Source: Ornithodoros turicata (taxonomy: Eukaryota > Arthropoda > Arachnida > Ixodida > Argasidae). Taken from it: 64,000 nt of DNA. The stretch's first letter is position 1; every line of letters begins with the position of its first letter. Of the stretch, positions 1 through 11,373 are shown one piece after another. Both the position numbers and the translations under genes were made by a program. Under the pieces are notes generated by a model. The model ran no database searches, was not told the DNA's origin, and worked only from the letters and a program-made list of their open reading frames with translations. The stretch is taken from NCBI RefSeq assembly GCF_037126465.1, contig NC_088204.1, positions 60,061,771 to 60,125,770 on the forward strand. The letters are read 5' to 3'.

Positions 1-603
1 TACTATGAAACCTTGCTGAGTAAGCTCACTTGTCCGGTGATTACCTGTTACTTTGACACGGATTCTCTGATCCTCGGCCTGTTCTGCAAGGACTATGAAG
101 ATCAGTTACGAGCGATTGCCGACGACCACGTAGATTTGTCTTCCTTCGATCGGGATCATCCACTGTACAGTGAAAAGAATCGTGGAAGGCTTGGGGCATT
201 CAAAAGCGAAACTGGTAGTGTACCTATTGAGGAAGTAGTCTGTTTGAAAGCTAAAATGTACTCCATCAAATTAGCTGGAGGAAGGCAAATTGCAAGAGCT
301 AAAGGGGTCAAAAAGAATATTGTACGCAAGCACCTCCTCCATGAGACGTACTGCAATACCTTGTTCAATCACATGAGCGTATCGAATGAACAAGTATCAA
401 TCGTTGGAAAGAAGCAGTGTATGTACACCATCAGAAATGTCAAAAGAAGTCTGATGGCATACGACGACAAGAGATACCTGTGCAATGACATCGACTCCTA
501 TCCTTATGGAAGCTATGAATATGGTAAGTTTAAGTGGGTGATATAACTAGTGAAGCTCATAATGTTCTTTTTTGCTTCAGAAGATGTGCAGGAAGAGAAT
601 TAA
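1..603 (+). CDS. Family B DNA polymerase, C-terminal part (5' end off window)
   Basis: The frame is already open at base 1, so the start lies outside the window. The product resembles the C-terminal end of protein-primed family B DNA polymerases (DNA_pol_B_2) found in Maverick/Polinton-like elements of animal genomes. Palm motif C, Y-F-D-T-D-S, is at bases 49-66, with the metal-binding D-T-D at 55-63. A K-x-Y-S-I segment and an A-K-G-V segment follow near 255-310, as is usual downstream of motif C. The unspliced frame stops at 546, but a GTAAGT donor at 524 and a pyrimidine tract ending in CAG at 580 define a likely 57-base intron; the frame then closes at 603. No other element genes (integrase, capsid, protease) are visible, so whether this copy is whole upstream is unknown. 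An old viral or transposon-derived copy is the most likely reading. Confidence 0.7.
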
Positions 604-869
604 TGCTTCTGTCACATGCTGTTCTCTCCTGCGGTTTGCCTCTGGGTCATGGACAGAGAGGGATGAGTGCCTGGGTGATCCATATAGTACCTATGTGAAG
701 AACACTATGGATGTTAGCGGAGATATACAGCGTGCATGGATGTGTCCCCAGGGAGAACTACAATATCTCCGAGACTGCCATGATGTACTCAATAAACATT
801 GAAAACTATTTACCATGTTTTTGTGTGCCAACCATTGCTGAGAGTCGACGCAGGCTAAAAAAGAATGCC

Positions 870-1567
870 GCCCAGGACCAATAAGCAATTTGGAAGGAAT
901 TGTGAGCTGGCCTAGAAATGAATGGGATTGACCCACGAGCGGTTGTCTATGTTGCAGCTGGAATTGTGAAGCAATATACAGTTGAAAGCGTGTGACCGAG
1001 TAACTAGAGAGTGGAAATGACAAATGAGTCTATCGAGCATGTATGACAGGAAGCCAATAGGATCCTGAGTCAATCACTAGGTTTTAGAAATGAATGAAAG
1101 TGACCAACCCCAGACCAATAGACAGGTGAGCGATTTGGAAGCCTATGGCTTAGAATTGAATAGAATAGATCATTTTGGTGTCTACGAGCGAGTGAGCAGA
1201 TGTTGTGGCAATTAATGGTAGCCAATCACATAAAAATTTGATGGATGAAGGGGTGGAGCTGTGACCAACCAACCAGAGGACTTAGAAGTGGCTTGACCTG
1301 GATTAGAATTGGCTGGTGGATTAGAAATTCCTAGAAATGGATTAGAAAAACGAGCGATTTGGAAGCCTATGAGCCAACTTAGAATTGAATAGAATAGATA
1401 ATTTTGGTGTCTATGAGTGAGTGAACAAATGCGGCAATGAAGGGTAGCCAATCACATAGAAATTGAATGGATCACCATGAAGTGGTGGAGCCTGGATTAG
1501 ACCTGGCTTCACCTGGATTAGAAATGGGTGGTGGATTAGAAATTCCTAGAACTGGATTAGAAAAAGG
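870..1567. repeat. 224-bp tandem repeat, two clear copies plus decayed copies
   Basis: Two adjacent copies start at 1128 and 1352, each opening with GAGCGATTTGGAAGCCTATG and closing with a run of GGATTAGAA-type words. The spacing is 224 bases. Weaker copies of the same words lie between 870 and 1127. No open frame is shared by the copies. The stretch 604-869 holds nothing I recognise. Confidence 0.75.
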
Positions 1568-1632
1568 ATGTCGTTGTGGGGCTCGAATCTATACTACTGG
1601 TAGACCATCTCAGGGTTTGTCAGGGGATTGTA

Positions 1633-1795
1633 TCTCATTACGGCCGAAGTCTCATTACGGCCGATGTCTCAATACGGCTGAAAGTCTGATACAGCCGATA
1701 ATCATTTAATCCCCAAGTGTCTCATTACGGCCAAAGTCTCAATACGGCCGAAGGTAGTCTCGTTACGGCCGAAGATGTCTCATAACGGCCAAAAG
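1633..1795. repeat. Minisatellite based on TCTCATTACGGCC
   Basis: Eight imperfect units of TCTCATTACGGCCGAAG recur head to tail with spacing of about 16-20 bases, interrupted once by about 18 bases near 1705. Each unit keeps the ACGGCC (or close) core while the flanking bases vary. Nothing suggests coding. The array lies about 1 kb downstream of the DNA polymerase fragment. Confidence 0.85.
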
Positions 1796-3080
1796 TCAAA
1801 ATGTGTATTGTAACGCGCATTGACATGCAATGTTGCAGCCAGGTATGGATATACATTCCAGAGGGTATAAGCCATGCAGTGTGCCCTTAGGGCATATATA
1901 TACACATATTGTGAGACAATCAGTATGTTATCATACCACAGCACAATGCGGCATATTGTGTAATGTGTACTCCCCAAATGTAGTGTTGATGTTGCTGTGA
2001 AGCAGCAGGCTACTATGTGGAGTTAGCTACTTGTGGAGAGCTACATGAACATCGGCGTTGTCGTGACGTTTTTTGGAGTCTTCCTACAGTCACTGGCCAA
2101 GAAGGAACACCTATCTCAGTCGACATCAGTTTATTTCCGTTCGCTTTACAATGGTACAACTCTTGCTTCCTGAATGAGTAGACCTGCAAGAAGCAAAGAG
2201 CGACCGTGAATATATAATGTAAAACCCCGAGACTCCCGTGAAGCAGCCACGGGAGTGCTAGGGTGTAGACATAAATTATTTATGTAGTATTATAAAATGT
2301 AGTAGACGTTATTTCTTCAGAAGTATGGTAATCGTTTCACAACCCCTTTAGGCTCAGTCACAGGCACATGTACAGGCACATGTTGTTGGTGTCAAAACTT
2401 CTGACGTTTCAGTACATGCTCGAAAAGAACTATAATACCATGACAACCTCCTGTTGTTTGTTTGTGTGTTTGTAAGAAAAAAAAGGAGAGCAGAAATTGA
2501 ACTCGTCTCCCTATACGTATTCTGCTACTCCTAACGTAAATTCCCCCCCCCCAAAAAAAAAAAAAAAACACGACAACAACAACAACAACAAGCAAAAATA
2601 AAACGACAACAAAAAGTACTATACTTCACTACTTCTGAAGTGCACTACTAGCAAGTTCGCTATTCCCAAGTTCGACATTCACTATTCGCATGTTCACTAG
2701 AAGTTCCCTATTCGTTCCCGTTTGGCTGACCTTTCCCCGTTTTTTTCCCTTTTCGTCTAATAAACATATCCCCCCCCCTATTCGCAATTATCCCAAGGTC
2801 ATGCACAGAAAAGCCTAGAATGTTGCATTCATCCCACAGCTCTCAACAAATTTCACAAGTGCTCTTCCAACTTTATGGAGATATGAGAGCCATAAGGAAC
2901 ATTCAATCGACGCCGGTGTAGAAACGTTGTAGGTATCCATGTATCACTTGTATGCATACCTGTAATATATGTTGTCCACTCCCGACTCTGGCCCGAGTTC
3001 GGACTGGCAGTATGACTAAGTAATAATAATAAAAAAAATGTTTACTTCGTAAGTGCTCCACTATTTTCTTGCTGCTTGTA
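1796..3080. other. No gene seen; hairpin and low-complexity DNA
   Basis: The stretch is AT-rich. It contains a hairpin with arms CTCCCGTG (2233-2240) and CACGGGAG (2248-2255) next to ATAATGTAAAACCCCGAGAC, a word shared with the palindrome at 59826-59890. It also contains homopolymer and (AAC)n tracts at about 2545-2595. Confidence 0.6.
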
Positions 3081-3095
3081 TAGAACCGAGTCGCA

Positions 3096-3380
3096 ATGGA
3101 CCCCCAACGATACCTTTTGGAGGATAAAGACTACGACGAGGTCTGCGACTTCCCTTACTTGAAAGACGAAACCGTCGTACGATTCCTCAACAGCCACGGA
3201 AGGCTGTTCTTCTTGGTGCGGGGCCTTCCAGGTTCCGGAAAGGGTCCGTTGGGAGACTTGCTGAAGAAGCACTACCGAAAGAGCGAAATCTATTGGGCGG
3301 ACTCCATTGTTCTCGGGTCCCAACGCTCCTAAACGCGATAAAGCCACTCTTAAGGAGTCTCATGATGTGTGCCAACGCAA
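3096..3380 (+). CDS. CNP: CNPase-like gene, exon A (P-loop exon, frame broken)
   Basis: This exon encodes the N-terminal, polynucleotide-kinase-like P-loop part of a 2',3'-cyclic-nucleotide 3'-phosphodiesterase (CNPase) homologue. The stretch D-F-P-Y-L-K-D-E-T-V leads into the P-loop G-L-P-G-S-G-K, followed by Y-W-A-D-S, matching the order in CNPases. Two oddities stand out. The Ser/Thr that normally follows the P-loop Lys is Gly (G-K-G-P). The frame also shifts near 3310-3320: after it, a different frame reads A-P-K-R-D-K and H-D-V-C-Q-R-K up to the donor GTATGT at 3381. The indel breaks the protein unless it is a sequencing error. The exon ends in phase 2, which matches the next exon. An acceptor (TATAG) precedes the ATG at about 3081. 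This is either a decayed gene or an assembly indel in a diverged paralogue. Confidence 0.75.
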
Positions 3381-3411
3381 GTATGTTTGCCATTATGTTT
3401 TGCTACACATA

Positions 3412-6238
3412 TTGCAGGCTAGTTCCATCTCAAATCGAACAATCAGGTACACTTGATGTCTCGAATGAACGGGAAAAAAATATATGTTGAAGCCATCGGT
3501 GAGTTAGGAGAAATAAACGGTTTCCGAATTCTCTGCGCTGCGCGGTTCGGGAAGTAGGAGAGGAGGAAAAAACTGCCTCTCATAAGACGATGTCATCGCG
3601 CGCGGGTTTGAGCGTTCGCTACAAGGCTATTTTTTATAGCATTATAGAAATTTCTTGATCTAGCTTTAGACCACTTAGGGCACAATAGGATCCTGCGTTG
3701 GCAGTGCTGTCTCCGTTTTTGTTTGTCTACAAAAAAATGTCAAAGTTGACTCAAAGTGCCGAAAAGCACCATATTCACTGCAACTTTGCGGACGATGTAC
3801 AAAACGGATAAGATTGAGCTTTATGCCGTTTAATTTGTCATTCATGTGGCTATCGAATGATGTATAATTTGTTGCTCTACTCTGTCAGGAACGTAAGCGA
3901 TACCTCTTTCAGTAACACCATACCACCGAAAAATGACGAATTTCGGAAGCCTTTATCTAAAAAACCCCACCAAAAACTTGCCTCGAAAATTTTATATGTT
4001 GTAGGTGGTTCCTTAGACTATGCACAGAAGAAAAATCAAAAGTCGGACTTTATCGGTAGGTGCACTGTGAATTTTTTGCCAGCCCTATACGCAGAGCGCA
4101 TTCAAGCCTTGGCACCGTGTCCCGCGTGTTGCAAAATCGAATTCTTCAAAGGGACTTTCAACTTCTGTCTTCACATAAAAAGTAATTGCTATCATTTGAA
4201 ACAGTTCTGAGCGCTTGCGTTCATAATAGTGTTGTAATCGCTGAATGTAGATTGTGGAGCAACCATATGTGCTCACATTTTTTGCGGGATGACACACATG
4301 CATTGCAAGTGCTGGGAGCCCGTCAAGAACAGAATGCTTTAGAATACCTTTGCGTCTTTATAAGAGGTATATTTGTCCACGGTGATCATATCGAAGCATA
4401 TTTACAGTACACAGAATAACAAGAACTTGACAGCGAAGAAGACAAGGTGACGAAGGTAAGAAGGTAACGTAAGTTATGCAGAACATTCTGGGTGGATGAG
4501 AGTGCCCGTGTCATGAACTGCTTTAGGCCGTTGTGGAAGCCACTTTCCTTTATGTTACTTTTGATGGCAGGTTCTTGTTAGATTGTCTTTCAAATGTGGG
4601 CAACATTGCTGCGTGTTGTGATTCAGCCACCTTTGCTGTGAAGTACTTGAAGCAGCTTCTGCATAGCTGACCCACTTCTGTTACGCCTTCGGCTTGATCT
4701 GCTGGAACCACAGTCTTTATGGCAGCTACGCCGATCTCCGAAGCAAAGCGGAAATCCTTTGTCTATAGCACTTTTTTCTTGTGTATGAGGCGGTAGTCAG
4801 CGAAATCCACACGATCAGCACTGTACAACGAAGAGGTCATTGAGGTAGGTGTGATACCAGGACGACACACTACAGTAATGCAGATGTCGTCGCACACTCT
4901 GTATAAGGACACTCCATGCACTTCTGTAGTCGAGAAGTGAGTGAAGCGTCTTTGCGCAAGGTGTCTTCAGGGAGTAAATGCGATCAGGACCTTCCCATGG
5001 TCGCAGCATGTCGAACCGAATGACATATTGGACAGCGGCGCCGGTCGGGCTGTTTCGGCAAGGTTCACAAAAGGCACCATGAATTAGCCTTGAGTGTGTG
5101 CGTATGACACTACAACATTTTCCTCAGTGCAATTTCCCCCCTCCGAGGTCATGAGGCCGTAGGAAAGGAAATGTTTCAAAGAATACTGGAAGTCACTGCG
5201 TCCCTCCTGCCATAATGCGTACAGTAAATATGCTTGTTTAGAATAACCCTGAACAGATATGCCTCTTACAAAGATGTAAAATCATTATGTTCTTCCCTTG
5301 CTCCCAGCACTTGCAATACATGTGTGACATCCCGCAAAAAAATGCGAGCACATCTGGTTGCTCCACAATCTAGATTCAGCGATTACACCATTGTTATGAA
5401 CGCAAGCGCTCAGAACCTTGAAAAGGAAATCTTGAAACCTCAGAATGGTTTCAAATGACAGCAATTACTTTTTATATGAAGACAGAAGTTGAAAGTCCCT
5501 TTGGAAAATTCGATTTTGCAACACGCGGGACACGGTGCCTCCGCTTGAATGCGCTCTGCGTATAGGGCTGGCAAAAAATTCACAGTGCGCCTACCGATAA
5601 AGTCCGAATTTTGATTTTGCTTCTGTGCATAGTCTAAGGAACTACCTGCAACATATAAAATTTTCGAGGTAAGTTTTTGTTGGGGTTTTTTTGATAAAGG
5701 CTTCCGAAATTCGTCATTTTTCGGTGGTATGGTGCTACTAAAAGAGGTATCACTTACGTTCCTTACAGAGTAGAGCAACAAATTATACATCATTCGATAG
5801 CCCTATGAATGGCAAATTAAACGGCATAGAGCTCAGTCTTATCCGTTTTGTACATCGTCCGCCAAGCTGCAGTGAATATGGTGTTTTTCGGCAATTTGAG
5901 TCAACTTCGATATTTTTTTGCAGACAAACAAAAACCGGTACAGCACTGCCAACGAAGGGTCCTATTGTGTCCTATGTGGTCTAAAGCCAGATTAAGAAAT
6001 TACTATAATGCGAGAAGAAATGGCCTTGTAGCGAACGCTCAAACCCGCTCTCGACGACGTCGCCTTATGAGAGGCAGCTTTTTCCTCCTCTCCTATTTCC
6101 CGAACCGCGCAGCGCAGAGAATTCGAAAAGCGTTTATTTCTCCTAACTCCCCGATGGCTTCAACATATATTTTTTTCTCGTTCATTCGGGACATCAAGTG
6201 TACCGGATTGTTCGATTTGAGATGGAACTAGCCTGCAA
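3412..6238. mobile_element. 2.8-kb fold-back element in CNPase-like intron
   Basis: Two roughly 1-kb arms (3412-4417 and 5218-6238) are close inverted copies of each other around an 800-base spacer. The termini read TTGCAGGCTAGTTCC and its complement. Each arm carries the same 117-codon open frame (3857-4210 plus; 5440-5793 minus), but nearly all differences between the two alter the amino acid, so the frame is probably carried along rather than selected. The right arm has about 25 extra bases near 5420-5445. The minus strand of the spacer and right arm has short open frames (for example 4815-5009 and around 5090-5215) that I cannot identify. No target duplication is evident. The element lies entirely between the CNPase-like exons at 3380 and 6554. 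Confidence 0.8.
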
Positions 6239-6553
6239 CGATCTCTAAGTTATTGGAACTTTTTTTTTTTTTTTTGCTACCAGTGACAGCTAGAGACTTG
6301 TTCTTGTCGTGAGTGTGTGAGACAACAGAGACAGGAAGGAGAGAGAGAACGGGAAATGGCTGTCTGGTTAGGTCACTTAGAGGTGGAACGGGATCAAATC
6401 CGTGCAGTGCTGTTGGGGTGCCTCAGGTGTTTGCAGATGACAAACGAATGCGACGCGAATATATATGGAACCGAACGAAACAGATACACAGGATACAGTG
6501 GGATATTGACTTACCTGATATGTACAGTACCTCTTTCGCGTGGCATCTCGCAG

Positions 6554-6710
6554 AATGGAGGAGTACATGACTGAGAACGTTCCCGTGATAATCAACCGCA
6601 ACAGCAACATCTCTGTGTGGGAAATTGTGCCATACTTGCGTCTTGCAGCAAAGTACGGGTACACCGTCATCCTCGCAGAAACCAGCTACAAGATTCGTGC
6701 AGAGGCAGAG
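6554..6710 (+). CDS. CNP: CNPase-like gene, exon B
   Basis: This 157-base exon begins after the acceptor CTCGCAG and ends before the donor GTAAGT at 6711. One base completes the phase-2 codon of the previous exon and 52 codons follow, ending in phase 0. The product segment (P-V-I-I-N-R-N-S-N, then W-E-I-V-P-Y-L, then K-Y-G-Y-T-V-I-L-A-E) follows the CNPase order, in which a D-N-T-N-type acidic motif precedes a tyrosine-rich strand and a v-E-P segment. Here the acidic position reads Arg (R-N-S-N) and the E-P pair reads E-T. With the changed P-loop in exon A, kinase-like chemistry of this domain looks impaired. The exon frame itself is open and its splice sites are good. Confidence 0.75.
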
Positions 6711-6882
6711 GTAAGTTTCAACAACGGGTTGCAGGAGAAGGTGCTGGTGCTGGTGAAAGGGCTAGACATTGTTGCAGGAGAACGTGCGAGTTCCACGATA
6801 AAGTTTCCGAAAACATGATTAGCCAATCGCCTGATTCCTTTAGAGTGTTTGACGTCACATTGCTCGTATCTGATTGACTGAC

Positions 6883-7086
6883 GGCGTAGTCTGAAGAGAG
6901 AGTTTTAGTGCATCGTACGCTATCACCTTTACGTACGTAACGGATGCGTTGGTGGTCCTGCGCACACGCAAAACATCAAGATAGCTTCGCGCAGTGCGCA
7001 GAACCATCACGTACCCCCTTACGTACCCTTACGTACACAAAGGCGATAGCGTACGATATACTAAAACTCTCTGTTCAGACTACGCC
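6883..7086. mobile_element. Short inverted-repeat element (MITE), 204 bp
   Basis: Termini GGCGTAGTCTGAA and TTCAGACTACGCC begin arms of about 55 bases. These share the GAGAGTTTTAGT word and the CGTACGCTATC word and enclose a GC-richer centre with repeated TTACGTAC. There is no coding potential. No clear target duplication is seen. Confidence 0.75.
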
Positions 7087-7210
7087 TCTGGCTAAAACTC
7101 TGATATTTGACAGAGATACGGAGTCTGAATGGGAAGGCACTTACGTTACTCTAAACCTGCCTAAAAGCGGATTCACACTGCTGCGGTTTACGATTGCGTG
7201 ACCTGTTCTA

Positions 7211-7683
7211 AAGGCCTGTTCCGACATATAGCGGTTTGCCATATAGCTCTAGAAATTGGCTCGATATTTTCCTCCTCGCAGTGCTCCAAACCGCTAAAAA
7301 TTAGCGCTTGCCTGAGTTGAGCTCGTGTCAACTTGTTCTGCGCTAATATTAGCACTGCATTCGTGTTGGCGAGTGAGGAGCCATTCAGCGATGACGCCGT
7401 GGAAGTCGTCGGGTTGTTTTGCTTCCGCATTTGACGGTACGGCGACCTCATTGAAACCGGCGAGTCTGTCATCCAAAATGTCTGGTAATTTTTCGTCCAG
7501 TCAGTTAATCGAGCTTGTTCGTCCGCATGCTGTCGAACTCTGGAGGCGCCATGATGGGAGAGACCCGAAACGACCACCGAATTATAGCGCTAGCGCCGCT
7601 TTCCAAGTGTGAACCGTCCTATAACAGTGAGCGTTGTTCTGTAGCGCTATATTAGTGCGCCACTATGTGTCGGAACGGGCCTT
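7211..7683. mobile_element. MITE with GGCC-GTTCC termini, 473 bp
   Basis: The left end AAGGCCTGTTCCGACATATA pairs with the right end TATGTGTCGGAACGGGCCTT, apart from two changes. The same terminus, with small changes, appears at 17800-17825, where it ends a Harbinger-like relic, so this is probably a non-autonomous relative. Internal frames are short and not recognised. Confidence 0.65.
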
Positions 7684-7847
7684 GAAGCTTGTGTTTACGT
7701 GCTTTTCATCGTGGAACGGGTTCAAGTTGCCGCTCTCGTGGTCCCCTTTCACATCACTGCGTTGTAGCGTTACATTCCTCCAATGAACGAGCGCCGTACA
7801 CAGCGCACCCCATAGCGAGAGAAGAGAAGCGACGCAGCTACCGCGCA

Positions 7848-8232
7848 ACTCACATAGGCCTCTATGTCTTCAGAATGACGCCATGATAGCAGTGCCGTGT
7901 ATGCCAAAGGGAGTCTGGCCATTAGGAGGATCCTAAAAAAGAGGCTCGACCTGTCAATCAAACTTAGCCGCATTTCATTGGTTACTGTTTTCCGTGGGAG
8001 CTGCCATGACACCAAATTTTCTCCAAGATGGTGGATGGTGCTTGGAACGGCGAAGCGAAGATTTCGTGACAAAAAAATTTCACAGACTACTTTGATTTCA
8101 TACTGTGAGTATATATCCTCATGTACGCATCTGCAAACTCAGCTTCAACTTTCGCTCCGTCATCATTATTTACGCGATTTACTGATTTGGTATCTTCGCT
8201 TGTTTTCGCTACCAGTTTAGATATATACCTTG
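7848..8232. repeat. Dispersed repeat, copy 1 (ends A and B)
   Basis: The first 41 bases (end A, containing TCTTCAGAATGACGCCATGA) recur at 11374-11414. The last 50 bases (end B, containing CGCTTGTTTTCG and ACCAGTTTAGATATA) recur at 12315-12363. The interior also carries GGGAGTCTGGCCATTA at about 7910, a word shared with 60300 and 61320. It is a repeat family member of unknown class. Confidence 0.55.
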
Positions 8233-10044
8233 CGCTATATCCTCTGCTCCGTAACGAGACATAACGAGAAGACCCGTTGGAGGTTATATTTTACTGTGGT
8301 GGGCAAGAAGCGGCAAAAACGCGTCGGCTGATAGGTCGAAAAGGCTGATATGGTTGATAGGTGACCACCAGCATGCTTTGCGTGGCGGTGGAACGTAATC
8401 GATGTAGAGGTGCAGGTCGTCTATGGGGCACTTAGCGTGCGGTGCTTGCGTCGAGACAGTTGAAGTTGGCTCAACTCCCTCCGTTCCGCTTACGTGCTGA
8501 GTTTGCACAAAGCGAGGCTCTGTTGCCATGGCGACGATTCGCCGTAAGCGCAACCGTAAACGCAACGCAGTAGTACCTTTCCAGAAAGACAGCGCTCGCG
8601 GTGATGTCGTTCGGTAGGTGTGATAGCGTGCCTTTATCGAGGTGACGATGAATGCACAGCGAGCGCTGTTTATTAGTTGAGTAGTGAAGGAGAAGGCTTA
8701 CGGAATAGACGACTTGCGGTTTGCAAACAATCTACGTCACAATGCCAGGTGTCACGACCCGTCGTTGGCAAAAGAAAGTCACGTGCGTTGTTTTCGTGGT
8801 TGTTTCCGATGATGGATGTCATTGCGCGAAGGAGATACAAGGAAAACTTGATGGGCGAGGCAGATACCAGTATGACCTCACCTCACGAAACGCGAAAACG
8901 ACGAAGGTACACGACGGCAACACCAACGTGTGCTTGTTTTGCCAACGATACGCTTTTTTCCAATCACATGATATCTTGATGTGGCGCAAGGCGGGTAGTC
9001 TATTGTCTCTACCGCCTGGTCCTTATCTTCCGTCACCCCCGTGTGTGAACCAGGGCGATAAACACGTACCTGACAGCCGGATGGTTGAGCGAAAAACAGC
9101 ATTGGTATTGGCCTCGAGAACAAGCTGTAGGTGTCGCGTCGATCGCCCAAATAGTGAGAATAGGAGAAATAAGGAACGCGCGAAGGCGTTCCTAGTGCAT
9201 GGAGTTCGGACGCCCTACGTACTTTTTCCTGTTGTAATAACGGTACCGAAAGCATGGTGTGGTTCTATTCGGTATGTCTTGTTTGGCCAATGCCAATGTT
9301 TTTGGAGGATGTTTACCAAAAAAGAAAGTTATTCGATTGAACCAGTCGTTTCTGAATTATTCAGGGGGGGGGATTTTAATAAAATACCCGGAAACGCTCA
9401 TCTCACGAAATTACCGCAGCGAATGGGGCTCCGTGTCGCCCGTGGCTGTGAGACGTCAACAAAGTTGCTGTTTTAGATTTCGTGCACACCACACCAAACC
9501 GAAGCTATGATCATTTCTTGTGCAAGACTTTGTTGCATAACCCACTTCGGCAAATTTTGAAAAATTCGTGGAAGGGACTTCTACTACTCCTTTATGGTGA
9601 AGTGTACTATTGCTTCGTCACAGTGACACTTGTTTGTGGTTGTATTTTTTTAGTATTCAAGCGGTCTCCGCCAGATATGCAAGCATGCAGGCCAAACAAT
9701 GGCGTGCACTAGGAGCATAACTTCTTTATCATATCGAGGACTAGCCGTTCAGTGGAGCCTCCCTGGAGGTCGAGTCCTTTCCTTTACACTTACTGGGCGC
9801 GATCCACATCACTGGGGAGGCGGACGCTGCCGTCGTTTTTGCGTGGGAAGTATAGGATCACGTGACCCTCGCCTCCTTAGGCACATGTAATCGGGATGCA
9901 CAGCTCGCGCATTTAACCTCGCTATTTCGATGCTCTTTCTTATTCTGCAGGTTGTCTAGTGCCCACATCACGGACTTTAACATTTTCTTGCAACGATCAG
10001 TAATTTTTGCCGCTCGAAGAGCCTGCTTGGAACACTAGTTTATC
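8233..10044. other. No gene supported (CNPase-like intron)
   Basis: This is intron DNA of mixed composition. An open stretch from an ATG at 8742 to 9476 has no recognisable domain or flanking splice logic and is not called as a gene. Confidence 0.4.
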
Positions 10045-10052
10045 CATGCAGC

Positions 10053-10337
10053 CAGTGGCGTCACTAAGGGGGTGCGGTCCGCACCGGGTGAAGCGACGGA
10101 AGGGGTGACGCGCCGTACAAATACTGCCGCTTCCTCCCATTCTCTGTGGCACGATGACGCCAAAAACAACATAAGGAGCCTTCTTCGAGGCTTTTTTGTT
10201 TCTGTGTGTGGTGTAATATGTGTATTTGTCGTGATCGCCTGGTACGGAATGGTATCCGTTAATGGTGCATGGGGTGGGGTGGAGGGTGACGCAAAGAGCT
10301 CCCGCACCGGGCGACGCGTGCACTAGCGACGCCACTG
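10053..10337. mobile_element. hAT-type MITE, 285 bp, with 8-bp target duplication
   Basis: Terminal inverted repeats open with CAGTGGCGTC, and exact 8-base target duplications CATGCAGC lie on each side (10045-10052 and 10338-10345). An 8-base duplication and CAG-type termini are the marks of hAT elements. There is no transposase, so it is non-autonomous. It lies in the second CNPase-like intron. Confidence 0.9.
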
Positions 10338-11373
10338 CATGCAGCATGAGCTATGGTTAAGTTCGCGAGACGGCAAAGACACTGAATGGTGAAAGGAATG
10401 AAGAATAAAAAGACAGAAACAAATCCAAGATACAATGCTAACGGTTAAGCATGCCCATAAGACGCTTAACGATCAAAGCTTAATTCTCCGCTAATTTATA
10501 CCTTGGGTGTGGTTTTGAAAGATTGCTTCAGTTTTTCTCCTGGCGACAGTTGCACTTGGTCTAATTCGCATGGCTGCAAAATGTGTAGGTCAGTGCTAAC
10601 TGCTGTACTGCTTTTGCGGAGCAAATATTCTGTGATATGTACACGATTAGCTTCCTCCTACGTTCAACGTATGTATTTTATCAGCCCTCAAATTTAATAC
10701 AGTGATGCGTTTGACATTTCAAAAACCAGTATGTGCAAAAATAAAACTGTGTATGCAGAAGTTAAGTGACAATTAGCCGACAACGAACGCTAAGCTTTTG
10801 TGACAATCCGCACAACATGCAAACATTAAATCGCATTCTGAGTTGACTTTTGCTATTTAAGCCATTTTTTTATTTACTGATATTTTTTGTTTTATTTCGG
10901 ATACTGTTGATCCACACAGTGGACCATTACAGGCGGCAGGATTTTAATACAGATTCTAACACAGTAACAAAATGATGCATTGATTAACAACAGCAGCCAG
11001 ATGGCCTTTCCATTTATGTATTGTTACTATATACTGCCATTCACGACATAAGGAGAGATTATCAACATGCACTGTGATTTTTAGAAGGCGATAACCACAA
11101 AGCGAATCGTGGTCATACGCTATTCACTAGGATTTCACCAGGAATTTCCGTTTGCATTCATGGAAGATCCCGGGATCTCTTCAGCGGCATCTGCTGCGAA
11201 TGACGGCGTTCCCGGAAATCGTGTATACTCTCCGAAAATGTAAGTCAATATCGAACGGGCTGTCGTATCGCAGAAGGGGTTATCAATCACCTCAAGACCA
11301 CGAAAACGAACTTAGAAGATCAGAGAAAGAAAACTGCGGGGGAGATACAAGGTATATTTAAACAGGTAACGTA

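Noticed and set aside
3857..4210. Conserved 117-codon frame found in both arms of the fold-back element
   Set aside because: Conservation is explained by arm identity; nearly all differences change amino acids, so no sign of protein selection.
8742..9476. Open frame of about 245 codons, plus strand
   Set aside because: No domain, no splice context and no repeat of the frame elsewhere; it lies in an intron of the CNPase-like gene and is within chance length for this composition.
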